DNA from: Hirudinaria manillensis
Lineage: Eukaryota; Annelida; Clitellata; Hirudinida; Hirudinidae
Assembly: GCA_034509925.1 (NCBI GenBank)
Contig: CM067537.1
Location: forward strand, 5,218,501 to 5,282,500
Length of the DNA: 64,000 nt
Direction of reading: 5' to 3'
Part shown: positions 10,301-25,300 of the stretch, piece by piece
Numbering within the stretch: the stretch's first letter is position 1
How the letters are laid out: each line of letters begins with the position of its first letter
Made by a program: the position numbers and the translations under genes
The notes under the pieces: model-generated
The model's input: only the letters and a program-made list of their open reading frames with translations
Databases searched by the model: none
Told to the model about the DNA's origin: nothing

Positions 10301-13300
10301 TGGCTGGTGGAAGTTTCAGAATTGAATGTTGTAGAAGGTCCTGATGTTACGCTAAAGGAGGTTGTCGATTGTGGGGAAAAGGTCGATCCACTTGAGGTAA
10401 CCGGAGATGACATGCTGGATTCAGTGATTGTCGAATGGCTTGTTGATGTTCCTGTATTCGGTGATGTAGATGGAGCTGAGGTTATTGTGAAGGAAGTGGT
10501 CGACTGAGGAGAAACGGATGAACCGCTTGTTTTGGACGGAACGGACATCGTTGATTGGCTGGTGGAAGTTTCAGAATTGAATGTTGTAGAAGGTCCTGAT
10601 GTTACGCTAAAGGAGGTTGTCGATTGAGGGGAAAAGGTCGATCCACTTGAGGTAACCGGAGATGACATGCTGGATTCAGTGATTGTCGAATGGCTTGTTG
10701 ATGTTCCTGTATTCGGTGATGTAGATGGAGCTGAGGTTATTGTGAAGGAAGTGGTCGACTGAGGAGAAACGGATGAACCGCTTGTTGTGGACGGAACGGA
10801 CATCGTTGATTGGCTGGTGGATGTATCAGAATTGAAAGATGTAGACGGTCCTGATGTTACGCTAAAGGAGGTTGTCGATTGAGGGGAAAAGGTCGATCCA
10901 CTTGAGGTAACCGGAGATGACATGCTGGATTGAGTGGTTGTCGAATGGCTAGTTGAAGTTCCTGTATTCGGTGATGTAGATGGAGCTGAGGTTATTGTGA
11001 AGGAAGTGGTCGACTGAGGAGAAACGGATGAACCGCTTGTTGTGGACGGAACGGACATCGTTGATTGGCTGGTGGATGTATCAGAATTGAAAGTTGTAGA
11101 CGGTCCTGATGTTACGCTAAATGAGGTTGTCGATTGAGGGGAAAAGGTCGATCCACTTGAGGTAACCGGAGATGACATGCTGGATTCAGTGATTGTCGAA
11201 TGGCTTGTTGATGTTCCTGTATCCGGTGATGTAGATGGAGCTGAGGTTATTGTGAAGGAAGTGGTCGACTGAGGAGAAACGGATGAACCGCTTGTTGTGG
11301 ATGGAACGGACATCGTTGATTGGCTGGTGGATGTATCAGAATTGAATGTTGTAGAAGGTCCCGATGTTACGCTAAAGGAGGTTGTCGATTGAGGGGAAAA
11401 GGTCGATCCACTTGAGGTAACCGGAGATGACATGCTGGATTCAGTGATTGTCGAATGGCTTGTTGTTGTTGCTGTATCCGGTGATGTAGATGGAGCTGAG
11501 GTTATTGTGAAGGAAGTGGTCGACTGAGGAGAAACGGATGAACCGCTTGTTGTGGACGGAACGGACATCGTTGATTGGCTGGTGGAAGTTTCAGAATTGA
11601 AAGTTGTAGAAGGTCCTGATGTTACGCTAAATGAGGTTGTCGATTGAGGGGAAAAGGTCGATCCACTTGAGGTAACCGGAGATGACATGCTGGATTCAGT
11701 GATTGTCGAATGGCTTGTTGATGTTCCTGTATCCGGTGATGTAGATGGAGCTGAGGTTATTGTGAAGGAAGTGGTCGACTGAGGAGAAACGGATGAACCG
11801 CTTGTTGTGGACGAAACGGACATCGTTGATTGGCTGGTGGAAGTTTCAGAATTGAATGTTGTAGAAGGCCCTGATGTTACGCTAAAGGAGGTTGTCGATT
11901 GAGGGGAAAAGGTCGATCCACTTGTGGTAACCGGAGATGACATGCTGGATTCAGTGATTGTCGAATGGCTTGTTGATGTTCCTGTATCCGGTGATGTAGA
12001 TGGAGCTGAGGTTATTGTGAAGGAAGTGGTCGACTGAGGAGAAACGGATGAACCGCTTGTTGTGGACGGAACGGACATCGTTGATTGGCTGGTGGATGTA
12101 TCAGAATTGAAAGTTGTAGACGGTCCTGATGTTACGCTAAATGAGGTTGTCGATTGAGGGGAAAAGGTCGATCCACTTGTGGTAACCGGAGATGACATGC
12201 TGGATTCAGTGATTGTCGAATGGCTTGTTGATGTTCCTGTATCCGGTGATGTAGATGGAGCTGAGGTTATTGTGAAGGAAGTGGTCGACTGAGGAGAAAC
12301 GGATGAACCGCTTGTTGTGGACGGAACGGACATCGTTGATTGGCTGGTGGATGTATCAGAATTGAAAGTTGTAGACGGTCCTGATGTTACGCTAAAGGAG
12401 GTTGTCGATTGAGGGGAAAAGGTCGATCCACTTGAGGTAACCGGAGATGACATGCTGGATTCAGTGATTGTCGAATGGCTTGTTGATGTTGCTGTATCCG
12501 GTGATGTAAATGGAGCTGAGGTTATTGTGAAGGAAGTGGTCGACTGAGGAGAAACGGATGAACCGCTTGTTGTGGACGGAACGGACATCGTTGATTGGCT
12601 GGTGGAAGTTTCAGAATTGAAAGTTGTAGAAGGTCCTGATGTTACGCTAAATGAGGTTGTCGATTGAGGGGAAAAGGTCGATCCACTTGAGGTAACCGGA
12701 GATGACATGCTGGATTCAGTGATTGTCGAATGGCTTGTTGATGTTCCTGTATCCGGTGATGTAGATGGAGCTGAGGTTATTGTGAAGGAAGTGGTCGACT
12801 GAGGAGAAACGGATGAACCGCTTGTTGTGGACGGAACGGACATCGTTGATTGGCTGGTGGATGTATCAGAATTGAAAGTTGTAGACGGTCCTGATGTTAC
12901 GCTAAAGGAGGTTGTCGATTGAGGGGAAAAGGTCGATCCACTTGAGGTAACCGGAGATGACATGCTGGATTGAGTGGTTGTCGAATGGCTAGTTGAAGTT
13001 CCTGTATTCGGTGATGTAGATGGAGCTGAGGTTATTGTGAAGGAAGTGGTCGACTGAGGAGAAACGGATGAACCGCTTGTTGTGGACGGAACGGACATCG
13101 TTGATTGGCTGGTGGATGTATCAGAATTGAAAGTTGTAGACGGTCCTGATGGTACGCTAAAGGAGGTTGTCGATTGAGGGGAAAAGGTCGATCCACTTGA
13201 GGTAACCGGAGATGACATGCTGGATTCAGTGATTGTCGAATGGCTAGTTGAAGTTCCTGTATTCGGTGATGTAGATGGAGCTGAGGTTATTGTGAAGGAA

Positions 13301-16300
13301 GTGGTCGACTGAGGAGAAACGGATGAACCGCTTGTTGTGGACGGAACGGACATCGTTGATTGGCTGGTGGAAGTTTCAGAATTGAAAGTTGTAGAAGGTC
13401 CTGATGTTACGCTAAATGAGGTTGTCGATTGAGGGGAAAAGGTCGATCCACTTGAGGTAACCGGAGATGACATGCTGGATTCAGTGATTGTCGAATGGCT
13501 TGTTGATGTTCCTGTATCCGGTGATGTAGATCGAGCTGAGGTTATTGTGAAGGAAGTGGTCGACTGAGGAGAAACGGATGAACCGCTTGTTGTGGATGGA
13601 ACGGACATCGTTGATTGGCTGGTGGATGTATCAGAATTGAATGTTGTAGAAGGTCCTGATGTTACGCTAAAGGAGGTTGTCGATTGAGGGGAAAAGGTCG
13701 ATCCACTTGAGGTAACCGGAGATGACATGCTGGATTCAGTGATTGTCGAATGGCTTGTTGATGTTGCTGTATCCGGTGATGTAGATGGAGCTGAGGTTAT
13801 TGTGAAGGAAGTGGTCGACTGAGGAGAAACGGATGAACCGCTTGTTGTGGACGGAACGGACATCGTTGATTGGCTGGTGGAAGTTTCAGAATTGAAAGTT
13901 GTAGAAGGTCCTGATGTTACGCTAAATGAGGTTGTCGATTGAGGGGAAAAGGTCGATCCACTTGAGGTAACCGGAGATGACATGCTGGATTCAGTGATTG
14001 TCGAATGGCTTGTTGATGTTCCTGTATCCGGTGATGTAGATGGAGCTGAGGTTATTGTGAAGGAAGTGGTCGACTGAGGAGAAACGGATGAACCGCTTGT
14101 TGTGGACGGAACGGACATCGTTGATTGGCTGGTGGATGTATCAGAATTGAAAGTTGTAGACGGTCCTGATGTTACGCTAAAGGAGGTTGTCGATTGAGGG
14201 GAAAAGGTCGATCCACTTGAGGTAACCGGAGATGACATGCTGGATTCAGTGATTGTCGAATGGCTTGTTGATGTTCCTGTATCCGGTGATGTAGATGGAG
14301 CTGAGGTTATTGTGAAGGAAGTGGTCGACTGAGGAGAAACGGATGAACCGCTTGTTGTGGACGGAACGGACATCGTTGATTGGCTGGTGGATGTATCAGA
14401 ATTGAAAGTTGTAGACGGTCCTGATGTTACGCTAAATGAGGTTGTCGATTGAGGGGAAAAGGTCGATCCACTTGTGGTAACCGGAGATGACATGCTGGAT
14501 TCAGTGATTGTCGAATGGCTTGTTGATGTTCCTGTATCCGGTGATGTAGATGGAGCTGAGGTTATTGTGAAGGAAGTGGTCGACTGAGGAGAAACGGATG
14601 AACCGCTTGTTGTGGATGGAACGGACATCGTTGATTGGCTGGTGGATGTATCAGAATTGAATGTTGTAGAAGGTCCTGATGTTACGCTAAAGGAGGTTGT
14701 CGATTGAGGGGAAAAGGTCGATCCACTTGAGGTAACCGGAGATGACATGCTGGATTCAGTGATTGTCGAATGGCTTGTTGATGTTCCTGTATCCGGTGAT
14801 GTAGATGGAGCTGAGGTTATTGTGAAGGAAGTGGTCGACTGAGGAGAAACGGATGAACCGCTTGTTGTGGACGGAACGGACATCGTTGATTGGCTGGTGG
14901 ATGTATCAGAATTGAAAGTTGTAGACGGTCCTGATGTTACGCTAAATGAGGTTGTCGATTGAGGGGAAAAGGTCGATCCACTTGTGGTAACCGGAGATGA
15001 CATGCTGGATTCAGTGATTGTCGAATGGCTTGTTGATGTTCCTGTATCCGGTGATGTAGATGGAGCTGAGGTTATTGTGAAGGAAGTGGTCGACTGAGGA
15101 GAAACGGATGAACCGCTTGTTGTGGATGGAACGGACATCGTTGATTGGCTGGTGGATGTATCAGAATTGAATGTTGTAGAAGGTCCTGATGTTACGCTAA
15201 AGGAGGTTGTCGATTGAGGGGAAAAGGTCGATCCACTTGAGGTAACCGGAGATGACATGCTGGATTCAGTGATTGTCGAATGGCTTGTTGATGTTGCTGT
15301 ATCCGGTGATGTAGATGGAGCTGAGGTTATTGTGAAGGAAGTGGTCGACTGAGGAGAAACGGATGAACCGCTTGTTGTGGACGGAACGGACATCGTTGAT
15401 TGGCTGGTGGATGTATCAGAATTGAAAGTTGTAGACGGTCCTGATGTTACGCTAAAGGAGGTTGTCGATTGAGGGGAAAAGGTCGATCCACTTGAGGTAA
15501 CCGGAGATGACATGCTGGATTCAGTGATTGTCGTATGGCTTGTTGATGTTCCTGTATCCGGTGATGTAGATGGAGCTGAGGTTATTGTGAAGGAAGTGGT
15601 CGACTGAGGAGAAACGGATGAACCGCTTGTTGTGGATGGAACGGACATCGTTGATTGGCTGGTGGATGTATCAGAATTGAATGTTGTAGAAGGTCCTGAT
15701 GTTACGCTAAAGGAGGTTGTCGATTGAGGGGAAAAGGTCGATCCACTTGAGGTAACCGGAGATGACATGCTGGATTCAGTGATTGTCGAATGGCTTGTTG
15801 ATGTTGCTGTATCCGGTGATGTAGATGGAGCTGAGGTTATTGTGAAGGAAGTGGTCGATTGAGGAGAAACGGATGAACCGCTTGTTGTGGATGGAACGGA
15901 CATCGTTGATTGGCTGGTGGATGTATCAGAATTGAATGTTGTAGAAGGTCCTGATGTTACGCTAAAGGAGGTTGTCGATTGAGGGGAAAAGGTCGATCCA
16001 CTTGAGGTAACCGGAGATGACATGCTGGATTCAGTGATTGTCGAATGGCTTGTTGATGTTGCTGTATCCGGTGATGTAGATGGAGCTGAGGTTATTGTGA
16101 AGGAAGTGGTCGACTGAGGAGAAACGGATGAACCGCTTGTTGTGGACGGAACGGACATCGTTGATTGGCTGGTGGATGTATCAGAATTGAAAGTTGTAGA
16201 CGGTCCTGATGTTACGCTAAAGGAGGTTGTCGATTGAGGGGAAAAGGTCGATCCACTTGAGGTAACCGGAGATGACATGCTGGATTCAGTGATTGTCGTA

Positions 16301-19300
16301 TGGCTTGTTGATGTTCCTGTATCCGGTGATGTAGATGGAGCTGAGGTTATTGTGAAGGAAGTGGTCGACTGAGGAGAAACGGATGAACCGCTTGTTGTGG
16401 ATGGAACGGACATCGTTGATTGGCTGGTGGATGTATCAGAATTGAATGTTGTAGAAGGTCCTGATGTTACGCTAAAGGAGGTTGTCGATTGAGGGGAAAA
16501 GGTCGATCCACTTGAGGTAACCGGAGATGACATGCTGGATTCAGTGATTGTCGAATGGCTTGTTGATGTTGCTGTATCCGGTGATGTAGATGGAGCTGAG
16601 GTTATTGTGAAGGAAGTGGTCGATTGAGGAGAAACGGATGAACCGCTTGTTGTGGACGGAACGGACATCGTTGATTGGCTGGTGGAAGTTTCAGAATTGA
16701 AAGTTGTAGAAGGTCCTGATGTTACGCTAAATGAGGTTGTCGATTGAGGGGAAAAGGTCGATCCACTTGAGGTAACCGGAGATGACATGCTGGATTCAGT
16801 GATTGTCGAATGGCTTGTTGATGTTCCTGTATCCGGTGATGTAGATGGAGCTGAGGTTATTGTGAAGGAAGTGGTCGACTGAGGAGAAACGGATGAACCG
16901 CTTGTTGTGGACGGAACGGACATCGTTGATTGGCTGGTGGATGTATCAGAATTGAAAGTTGTAGACGGTCCTGATGTTACGCTAAAGGAGGTTGTCGATT
17001 GAGGGGAAAAGGTCGATCCACTTGAGGTAACCGGAGATGACATGTTGGATTCAGTGATTGTCGAATGGCTAGTTGAAGTTCCTGTATTCGGTGATGTAGA
17101 TGGAGCTGAGGTTATTGTGAAGGAAGTGGTCGACTGAGGAGAAACGGATGAACCGCTTGTTGTGGACGGAACGGACATCGTTGATTGGCTGGTGGAAGTT
17201 TCAGAATTGAAAGTTGTAGAAGGTCCTGATGTTACGCTAAATGAGGTTGTCGATTGAGGGGAAAAGGTCGATCCACTTGAGGTAACCGGAGATGACATGC
17301 TGGATTCAGTGATTGTCGAATGGCTTGTTGATGTTCCTGTATCCGGTGATGTAGATGGAGCTGAGGTTATTGTGAAGGAAGTGGTCGACTGAGGAGAAAC
17401 GGATGAACCGCTTGTTGTGGACGGAACGGACATCGTTGATTGGCTGGTGGATGTATCAGAATTGAATGATGTAGACGGTCCTGATGTTACGTTAAAGGAG
17501 GTTGTCGATTGAGGGGAAAAGGTCGATCCACTTGAGGTAACCGGAGATGACATGCTGGATTCAGTGATTGTCGAATGGCTTGTTGATGTTCCTGTATCCG
17601 GTGATGTAGATGGAGCTGAGGTTATTGTGAAGGAAGTGGTCGACTGAGGAGAAACGGATGAACCGCTTGTTGTGGACGGAACGGACATCGTTGATTGGCT
17701 GGTGGATGTATCAGAATTGAAAGTTGTAGACGGTCCTGATGTTACGCTAAAGGAGGTTGTCGATTGAGGGGAAAAGGTCGATCCACTTGAGGTAACCGGA
17801 GATGACATGCTGGATTGAGTGGTTGTCGAATGGCTAGTTGAAGTTCCTGTATTCGGTGATGTAGATGGAGCTGAGGTTATTGTGAAGGAAGTGGTCGACT
17901 GAGGAGAAACGGATGAACCGCTTGTTGTGGACGGAACGGACATCGTTGATTGGCTGGTGGATGTATCAGAATTGAAAGTTGTAGACGGTCCTGATGTTAC
18001 GCTAAAGGAGGTTGTCGATTGAGGGGAAAAGGTCGATCCACTTGAGGTAACCGGAGATGACATGCTGGATTGAGTGGTTGTCGAATGGCTAGTTGAAGTT
18101 CCTGTATTCGGTGATGTAGATGGAGTTGAGGTTATTGTGAAGGAAGTGGTCGACTGAGGAGAAACGGATGAACCGCTTGTTGTGGACGGAACGGACATCG
18201 TTGATTGGCTGGTGGAAGTTTCAGAATTGAAAGTTGTAGAAGGTCCTGATGTTACGCTAAATGAGGTTGTCGATTGAGGGGAAAAGGTCGATCCACTTGA
18301 GGTAACCGGAGATGACATGCTGGATTCAGTGATTGTCGAATGGCTTGTTGATGTTCCTGTATCCGGTGATGTAGATGGAGCTGAGGTTATTGTGAAGGAA
18401 GTGGTCGACTGAGGAGAAACGGATGAACCGCTTGTTGTGGACGGAACGGACATCGTTGATTGGCTGGTGGATGTATCAGAATTGAAAGTTGTAGACGGTC
18501 CTGATGTTACGCTAAAGGAGGTTGTCGATTGAGGGGAAAAGGTCGATCCACTTGAGGTAACCGGAGATGACATGCTGGATTCAGTGATTGTCGAATGGCT
18601 TGTTGATGTTCCTGTATCCGGTGATGTAGATGGAGCTGACGTTATTGTGAAGGAAGTGGTCGACTGAGGAGAAACGGATGAACCGCTTGTTGTGGACGGA
18701 ACGGACATCGTTGATTGGCTGGTGGATGTATCAGAATTGAAAGTTGTAGACGGTCCTGATGTTACGCTAAAGGAGGTTGTCGATTGAGGGGAAAAGGTCG
18801 ATCCACTTGAGGTAACCGGAGATGACATGCTGGATTGAGTGGTTGTCGAATGGCTAGTTGAAGTTCCTGTATTCGGTGATGTAGATGGAGCTGAGGTTAT
18901 TGTGAAGGAAGTGGTCGACTGAGGAGAAACGGATGAACCGCTTGTTGTGGACGGAACGGACATCGTTGATTGGCTGGTGGATGTATCAGAATTGAAAGTT
19001 GTAGACGGTCCTGATGTTACGCTAAAGGAGGTTGTCGATTGAGGGGAAAAGGTCGATCCACTTGAGGTAACCGGAGATGACATGCTGGATTGAGTGGTTG
19101 TCGAATGGCTAGTTGAAGTTCCTGTATTCGGTGATGTAGATGGAGTTGAGGTTATTGTGAAGGAAGTGGTCGACTGAGGAGAAACGGATGAACCGCTTGT
19201 TGTGGACGGAACGGACATCGTTGATTGGCTGGTGGAAGTTTCAGAATTGAAAGTTGTAGAAGGTCCTGATGTTACGCTAAATGAGGTTGTCGATTGAGGG

Positions 19301-22300
19301 GAAAAGGTCGATCCACTTGAGGTAACCGGAGATGACATGCTGGATTCAGTGATTGTCGAATGGCTTGTTGATGTTCCTGTATCCGGTGATGTAGATGGAG
19401 CTGAGGTTATTGTGAAGGAAGTGGTCGACTGAGGAGAAACGGATGAACCGCTTGTTGTGGACGGAACGGACATCGTTGATTGGCTGGTGGATGTATCAGA
19501 ATTGAAAGTTGTAGACGGTCCTGATGTTACGCTAAAGGAGGTTGTCGATTGAGGGGAAAAGGTCGATCCACTTGAGGTAACCGGAGATGACATGCTGGAT
19601 TCAGTGATTGTCGAATGGCTTGTTGATGTTCCTGTATCCGGTGATGTAGATGGAGCTGACGTTATTGTGAAGGAAGTGGTCGACTGAGGAGAAACGGATG
19701 AACCGCTTGTTGTGGACGGAACGGACATCGTTGATTGGCTGGTGGATGTATCAGAATTGAAAGTTGTAGACGGTCCTGATGTTACGCTAAAGGAGGTTGT
19801 CGATTGAGGGGAAAAGGTCGATCCACTTGAGGTAACCGGAGATGACATGCTGGATTCAGTGATTGTCGAATGGCTTGTTGAAGTTCCTGTATTCGGTGAT
19901 GTAGATGGAGCTGAGGTTATTGTTAAGGAAGTGGTCGACTGAGGAGAAACGGATGAACCGCTTGTTGTGGACGGAACGGACATCGTTGTTTGGCTGGTGG
20001 ATGTATCAGAATTGAATGATGTAGACGGTCCTGATGTTACGTTAAAGGAGGTTGTCGATTGAGGGGAAAAGGTCGATCCACTTGAGGTAACCGGAGATGA
20101 CATGCTGGATTCAGTGATTGTCGAATGGCTTGTTGATGTTCCTGTATCCGGTGATGTAGATGGAGCTGAGGTTATTGTGAAGGAAGTGGTCGACTGAGGA
20201 GAAACGGATGAACCGCTTGTTGTGGACGGAACGGACATCGTTGATTGGCTGGTGGATGTATCAGAATTGAAAGTTGTAGACGGTCCTGATGTTACGCTAA
20301 AGGAGGTTGTCGATTGAGGGGAAAAGGTCGATCCACTTGAGGTAACCGGAGATGACATGCTGGATTCAGTGATTGTCGAATGGCTTGTTGATGTTCCTGT
20401 ATCCGGTGATGTAGATGGAGCTGAGGTTATTGTGAAGGAAGTGGTCGACTGAGGAGAAACGGATGAACCGCTTGTTGTGGACGGAACGGACATCGTTGAT
20501 TGGCTGGTGGAAGTTTCAGAATTGAAAGTTGTAGAAGGTCCTGATGTTACGCTAAATGAGGTTGTCGATTGAGGGGAAAAGGTCGATCCACTTGAGGTAA
20601 CCGGAGATGACATGCTGGATTGAGTGGTTGTCGAATGGCTAGTTGAAGTTCCTGTATTCGGTGATGTAGATGGAGCTGAGGTTATTGTGAAGGAAGTGGT
20701 CGACTGAGGAGAAACGGATGAACCGCTTGTCTTGGACGGAACGGACATCGTTGGTTGGCTGGTGGAAGTTTCAGAATTGAAAGTTGTAGAAGGTCCTGAT
20801 GTTACGCTAAAGGAGGTTGTCGATTGAGGGGAAAAGGTCGATCCACTTGAGGTAACCGGAGATGACATGCTGGATTGAGTGGTTGTCGAATGGCTAGTTG
20901 AAGTTCCTGTATTCGGTGATGTAGATGGAGCTGAGGTTATTGTTAAGGAAGTGGTCGACTGAGGAGAAACGGATGAACCGCTTGTTGTGGACGGAACGGA
21001 CATCGTTGATTGGCTGGTGGAAGTTTCAGAATTGAAAGTTGTAGAAGGTCCTGATGTTACGCTAAATGAGGTTGTCGATTGAGGGGAAAAGGTCGATCCA
21101 CTTGAGGTAACCGGAGATGACATGCTGGATTGAGTGGTTGTCGAATGGCTAGTTGAAGTTCCTGTATTCGGTGATGTAGATGGAGCTGAGGTTATTGTGA
21201 AGGAAGTGGTCGACTGAGGAGAAACGGATGAACCGCTTGTTGTGGACGGAACGGACATCGTTGATTGGCTGGTGGAAGTTTCAGAATTGAAAGTTGTAGA
21301 AGGTCCTGATGTTACGCTAAATGAGGTTGTCGATTGAGGGGAAAAGGTCGATCCACTTGAGGTAACCGGAGATGACATGCTGGATTCAGTGATTGTCGAA
21401 TGGCTTGTTGATGTTCTTGTATCCGGTGATGTAGATGGAGCTGAGGTTATTGTGAAGGAAGTGGTCGACTGAGGAGAAACGGATGAACCGCTTGTTGTGG
21501 ACGGAACGGACATCGTTGATTGGCTGGTGGATGTATCAGAATTGAAAGTTGTAGACGGTCCTGATGTTACGCTAAAGGAGGTTGTCGATTGAGGGGAAAA
21601 GGTCGATCCACTTGAGGTAACCGGAGATGACATGCTGGATTGAGTGGTTGTCGAATGGCTAGTTGAAGTTCCTGTATTCGGTGATGTAGATGGAGCTGAG
21701 GTTATTGTGAAGGAAGTGGTCGACTGAGGAGAAACGGATGAACCGCTTGTTGTGGACGGAACGGACATCGTTGATTGGCTGGTGGAAGTTTCAGAATTGA
21801 AAGTTGTAGAAGGTCCTGATGTTACGCTAAATGAGGTTGTCGATTGAGGGGAAAAGGTCGATCCACTTGAGGTAACCGGAGATGACATGCTGGATTCAGT
21901 GATTGTCGAATGGCTTGTTGATGTTCTTGTATCCGGTGATGTAGATGGAGCTGAGGTTATTGTGAAGGAAGTGGTCGACTGAGGAGAAACGGATGAACCG
22001 CTTGTTGTGGACGGAACGGACATCGTTGATTGGCTGGTGGATGTATCAGAATTGAAAGTTGTAGACGGTCCTGATGTTACGCTAAAGGAGGTTGTCGATT
22101 GAGGGGAAAAGGTCGATCCACTTGAGGTAACCGGAGATGACATGCTGGATTGAGTGGTTGTCGAATGGCTAGTTGAAGTTCCTGTATTCGGTGATGTAGA
22201 TGGAGCTGAGGTTATTGTGAAGGAAGTGGTCGACTGAGGAGAAACGGATGAACCGCTTGTTGTGGACGGAACGGACATCGTTGATTGGCTGGTGGATGTA

Positions 22301-25300
22301 TCAGAATTGAAAGTTGTAGACGGTCCTGATGTTACGCTAAAGGAGGTTGTCGATTGAGGGGAAAAGGTCGATCCACTTGAGGTAACCGGAGATGACATGC
22401 TGGATTGAGTGGTTGTCGAATGGCTAGTTGAAGTTCCTGTATTCGGTGATGTAGATGGAGCTGAGGTTATTGTTAAGGAAGTGGTCGACTGAGGAGAAAC
22501 GGATGAACCGCTTGTTGTGGACGGAACGGACATCGTTGATTGGCTGGTGGATGTATCAGAATTGAAAGATGTAGACGGTCCTGATGTTACGTTAAAGGAG
22601 GTTGTCGATTTAGGGGAAAAGGTCGATCCACTTGAGGTAACCGGAGATGACATGCTGGATTGAGTAGTTGTCGAATGGCTAGTTGAAGTTCCTGTATTCG
22701 GTGATGTAGATGGAGCTGAGGTTATTGTGAAGGAAGTGGTCGACTGAGGAGAAACGGATGAACCGCTTGTTGTGGACGGAACGGACATCGTTGATTGGCT
22801 GGTGGAAGTTTCAGAATTGAAAGTTGTAGACGGTCCTGATGTTACGCTAAAGGAGGTTGTCGATTGAGGGGAAAAGGTCGATCCACTTGAGGTAACCGGA
22901 GATGACATGCTGGATTCAGTGATTGTCGAATGGCTAGTTGAAGTTCCTGTATTCGGTGATGTAGATGGAGCTGAGGTTATTGTTAAGGAAGTGGTCGACT
23001 GAGGAGAAACGGATGAACCGCTTGTTGTGGACGGAACGGACATCGTTGATTGGCTGGTGGATGTATCAGAATTGAAAGATGTAGACGGTCCTGATGTTAC
23101 GTTAAAGGAGGTTGTCGATTGAGGGGAAAAGGTCGATCCACTTGAGGTAACCGGAGATGACATGCTGGATTGAGTAGTTGTCGAATGGCTAGTTGAAGTT
23201 CCTGTATTCGGTGATGTAGATGGAGCTGAGGTTATTGTGAAGGAAGTGGTCGACTGAGGAGAAACGGATGAACCGCTTGTTGTGGACGGAACGGACATCG
23301 TTGATTGGCTGGTGGAAGTTTCAGAATTGAAAGTTGTAGACGGTCCTGATGTTACGCTAAAGGAGGTTGTCGATTGAGGGGAAAAGGTCGATCCACTTGA
23401 GGTAACCGGAGATGACATGCTGGATTCAGTGATTGTCGAATGGCTAGTTGAAGTTGCTGTATCCGGTGATGTAGATGGAGCTGAGGTTATTGTGAAGGAA
23501 GTGGTCGACTGAGGAGAAACGGATGAACCGCTTGTTGTGGACGGAACGGACATCGTTGATTGGCTGGTGGATGTATCAGAATTGAAAGATGTAGACGGTC
23601 CTGATGTTACGTTAAAGGAGGTTGTCGATTGAGGGGAAAAGGTCGATCCACTTGAGGTAACCGGAGATGACATGCTGGATTGAGTGGTTGTCGAATGGCT
23701 TGTTGATGTTCCTGTATCCGGTGATGTAGATGGAACTGAGGTTATTGTGAAGGAAGTGGTCGACTGAGGAGAAACGGATGAACCGCTTGTTGTGGATGGA
23801 ACGGACATCGTTGATTGGCTGGTGGATGTATCAGAATTGAAAGTTGTAGACGGTCCTGATGTTACGCTAAAGGAGGTTGTCGATTGAGGGGAAAAGGTCG
23901 ATCCACTTGAGGTAACCGGAGATGACATGCTGGATTGAGTGGTTGTCGATTGGCTAGTTGAAGTTCCTGTATTCGGTGATGTAGATGGAGCTGAGGTTAT
24001 TGTGAAGGAAGTGGTCGACTGAGGAGAAACAGATGAACCGCTTGTTGTGGACGGAACGGACATCGTTGATTGGCTGGTGGAAGTTTCAGAATTGAAAGTT
24101 GTAGAAGGTCCTGATGTTACGCTAAATGAGGTTGTCGATTGAGGGGAAAAGGTCGATCCACTTGAGGTAACCGGAGATGACATGCTGGATTGAGTGGTTG
24201 TCGAATGGCTAGTTGAAGTTCCTGTATTCGGTGATGTAGATGGAGCTGAGGTTATTGTGAAGGAAGTGGTCGACTGAGGAGAAACAGATGAACCGCTTGT
24301 TGTGGACGGAACGGACATCGTTGATTGGCTGGTGGAAGTTTCAGAATTGAAAGTTGTAGAAGGTCCTGATGTTACGCTAAATGAGGTTGTCGATTGAGGG
24401 GAAAAGGTCGATCCACTTGAGGTAACCGGAGATGACATGCTGGATTGAGTGGTTGTCGAATGGCTAGTTGAAGTTCCTGTATTCGGTGATGTAGATGGAG
24501 CTGAGGTTATTGTGAAGGAAGTGGTCGACTGAGGAGAAACGGATGAACCGCTTGTTGTGGACGGAACGGACATCGTTGATTGGCTGATGGATGTATCAGA
24601 ATTGAAAGTTGTAGAAGGTCCTGATGTTACGCTAAATGAGGTTGTTGATTGAGGGGAAAAGGTCGATCCACTTGAGGTAACCGGAGATGACATGCTGGAT
24701 TCAGTGATTGTCGAATGGCTTGTTGAAGTTCCTGTATTCGGTGATGTAGATGGAGCTGAGGTTATTGTGAAGGAAGTGGTCGACTGAGGAGAAACGGATG
24801 AACCGCTTGTTGTGGACGGAACGGACATCGTTGATTGGCTGGTGGATGTATCAGAATTGAAAGATGTAGACGGTCCTGATGTTACGTTAAAGGAGGTTGT
24901 CGATTGAGGGGAAAAGGTCGATCCACTTGAGGTAACCGGAGATGACATGCTGGATTGAGTGGTTGTCGAATGGCTTGTTGATGTTCCTGTATCCGGTGAT
25001 GTAGATGGAACTGAGGTTATTGTGAAGGAAGTGGTCGACTGAGGAGAAACGGATGAACCGCTTGTTGTGGATGGAACGGACATCGTTGATTGGCTGGTGG
25101 ATGTATCAGAATTGAAAGTTGTAGACGGTCCTGATGTTACGCTAAAGGAGGTTGTCGATTGAGGGGAAAAGGTCGATCCACTTGAGGTAACCGGAGATGA
25201 CATGCTGGATTGAGTGGTTGTCGATTGGCTAGTTGAAGTTCCTGTATTCGGTGATGTAGATGGAGCTGAGGTTATTGTGAAGGAAGTGGTCGACTGAGGA

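Noticed and set aside
10277-10507. A 76-codon plus-strand frame in family A
   Set aside because: One repeat has GATTGTGGGG in place of GATTGAGGGG, removing an antisense stop; it is a shadow of the mucin frame.
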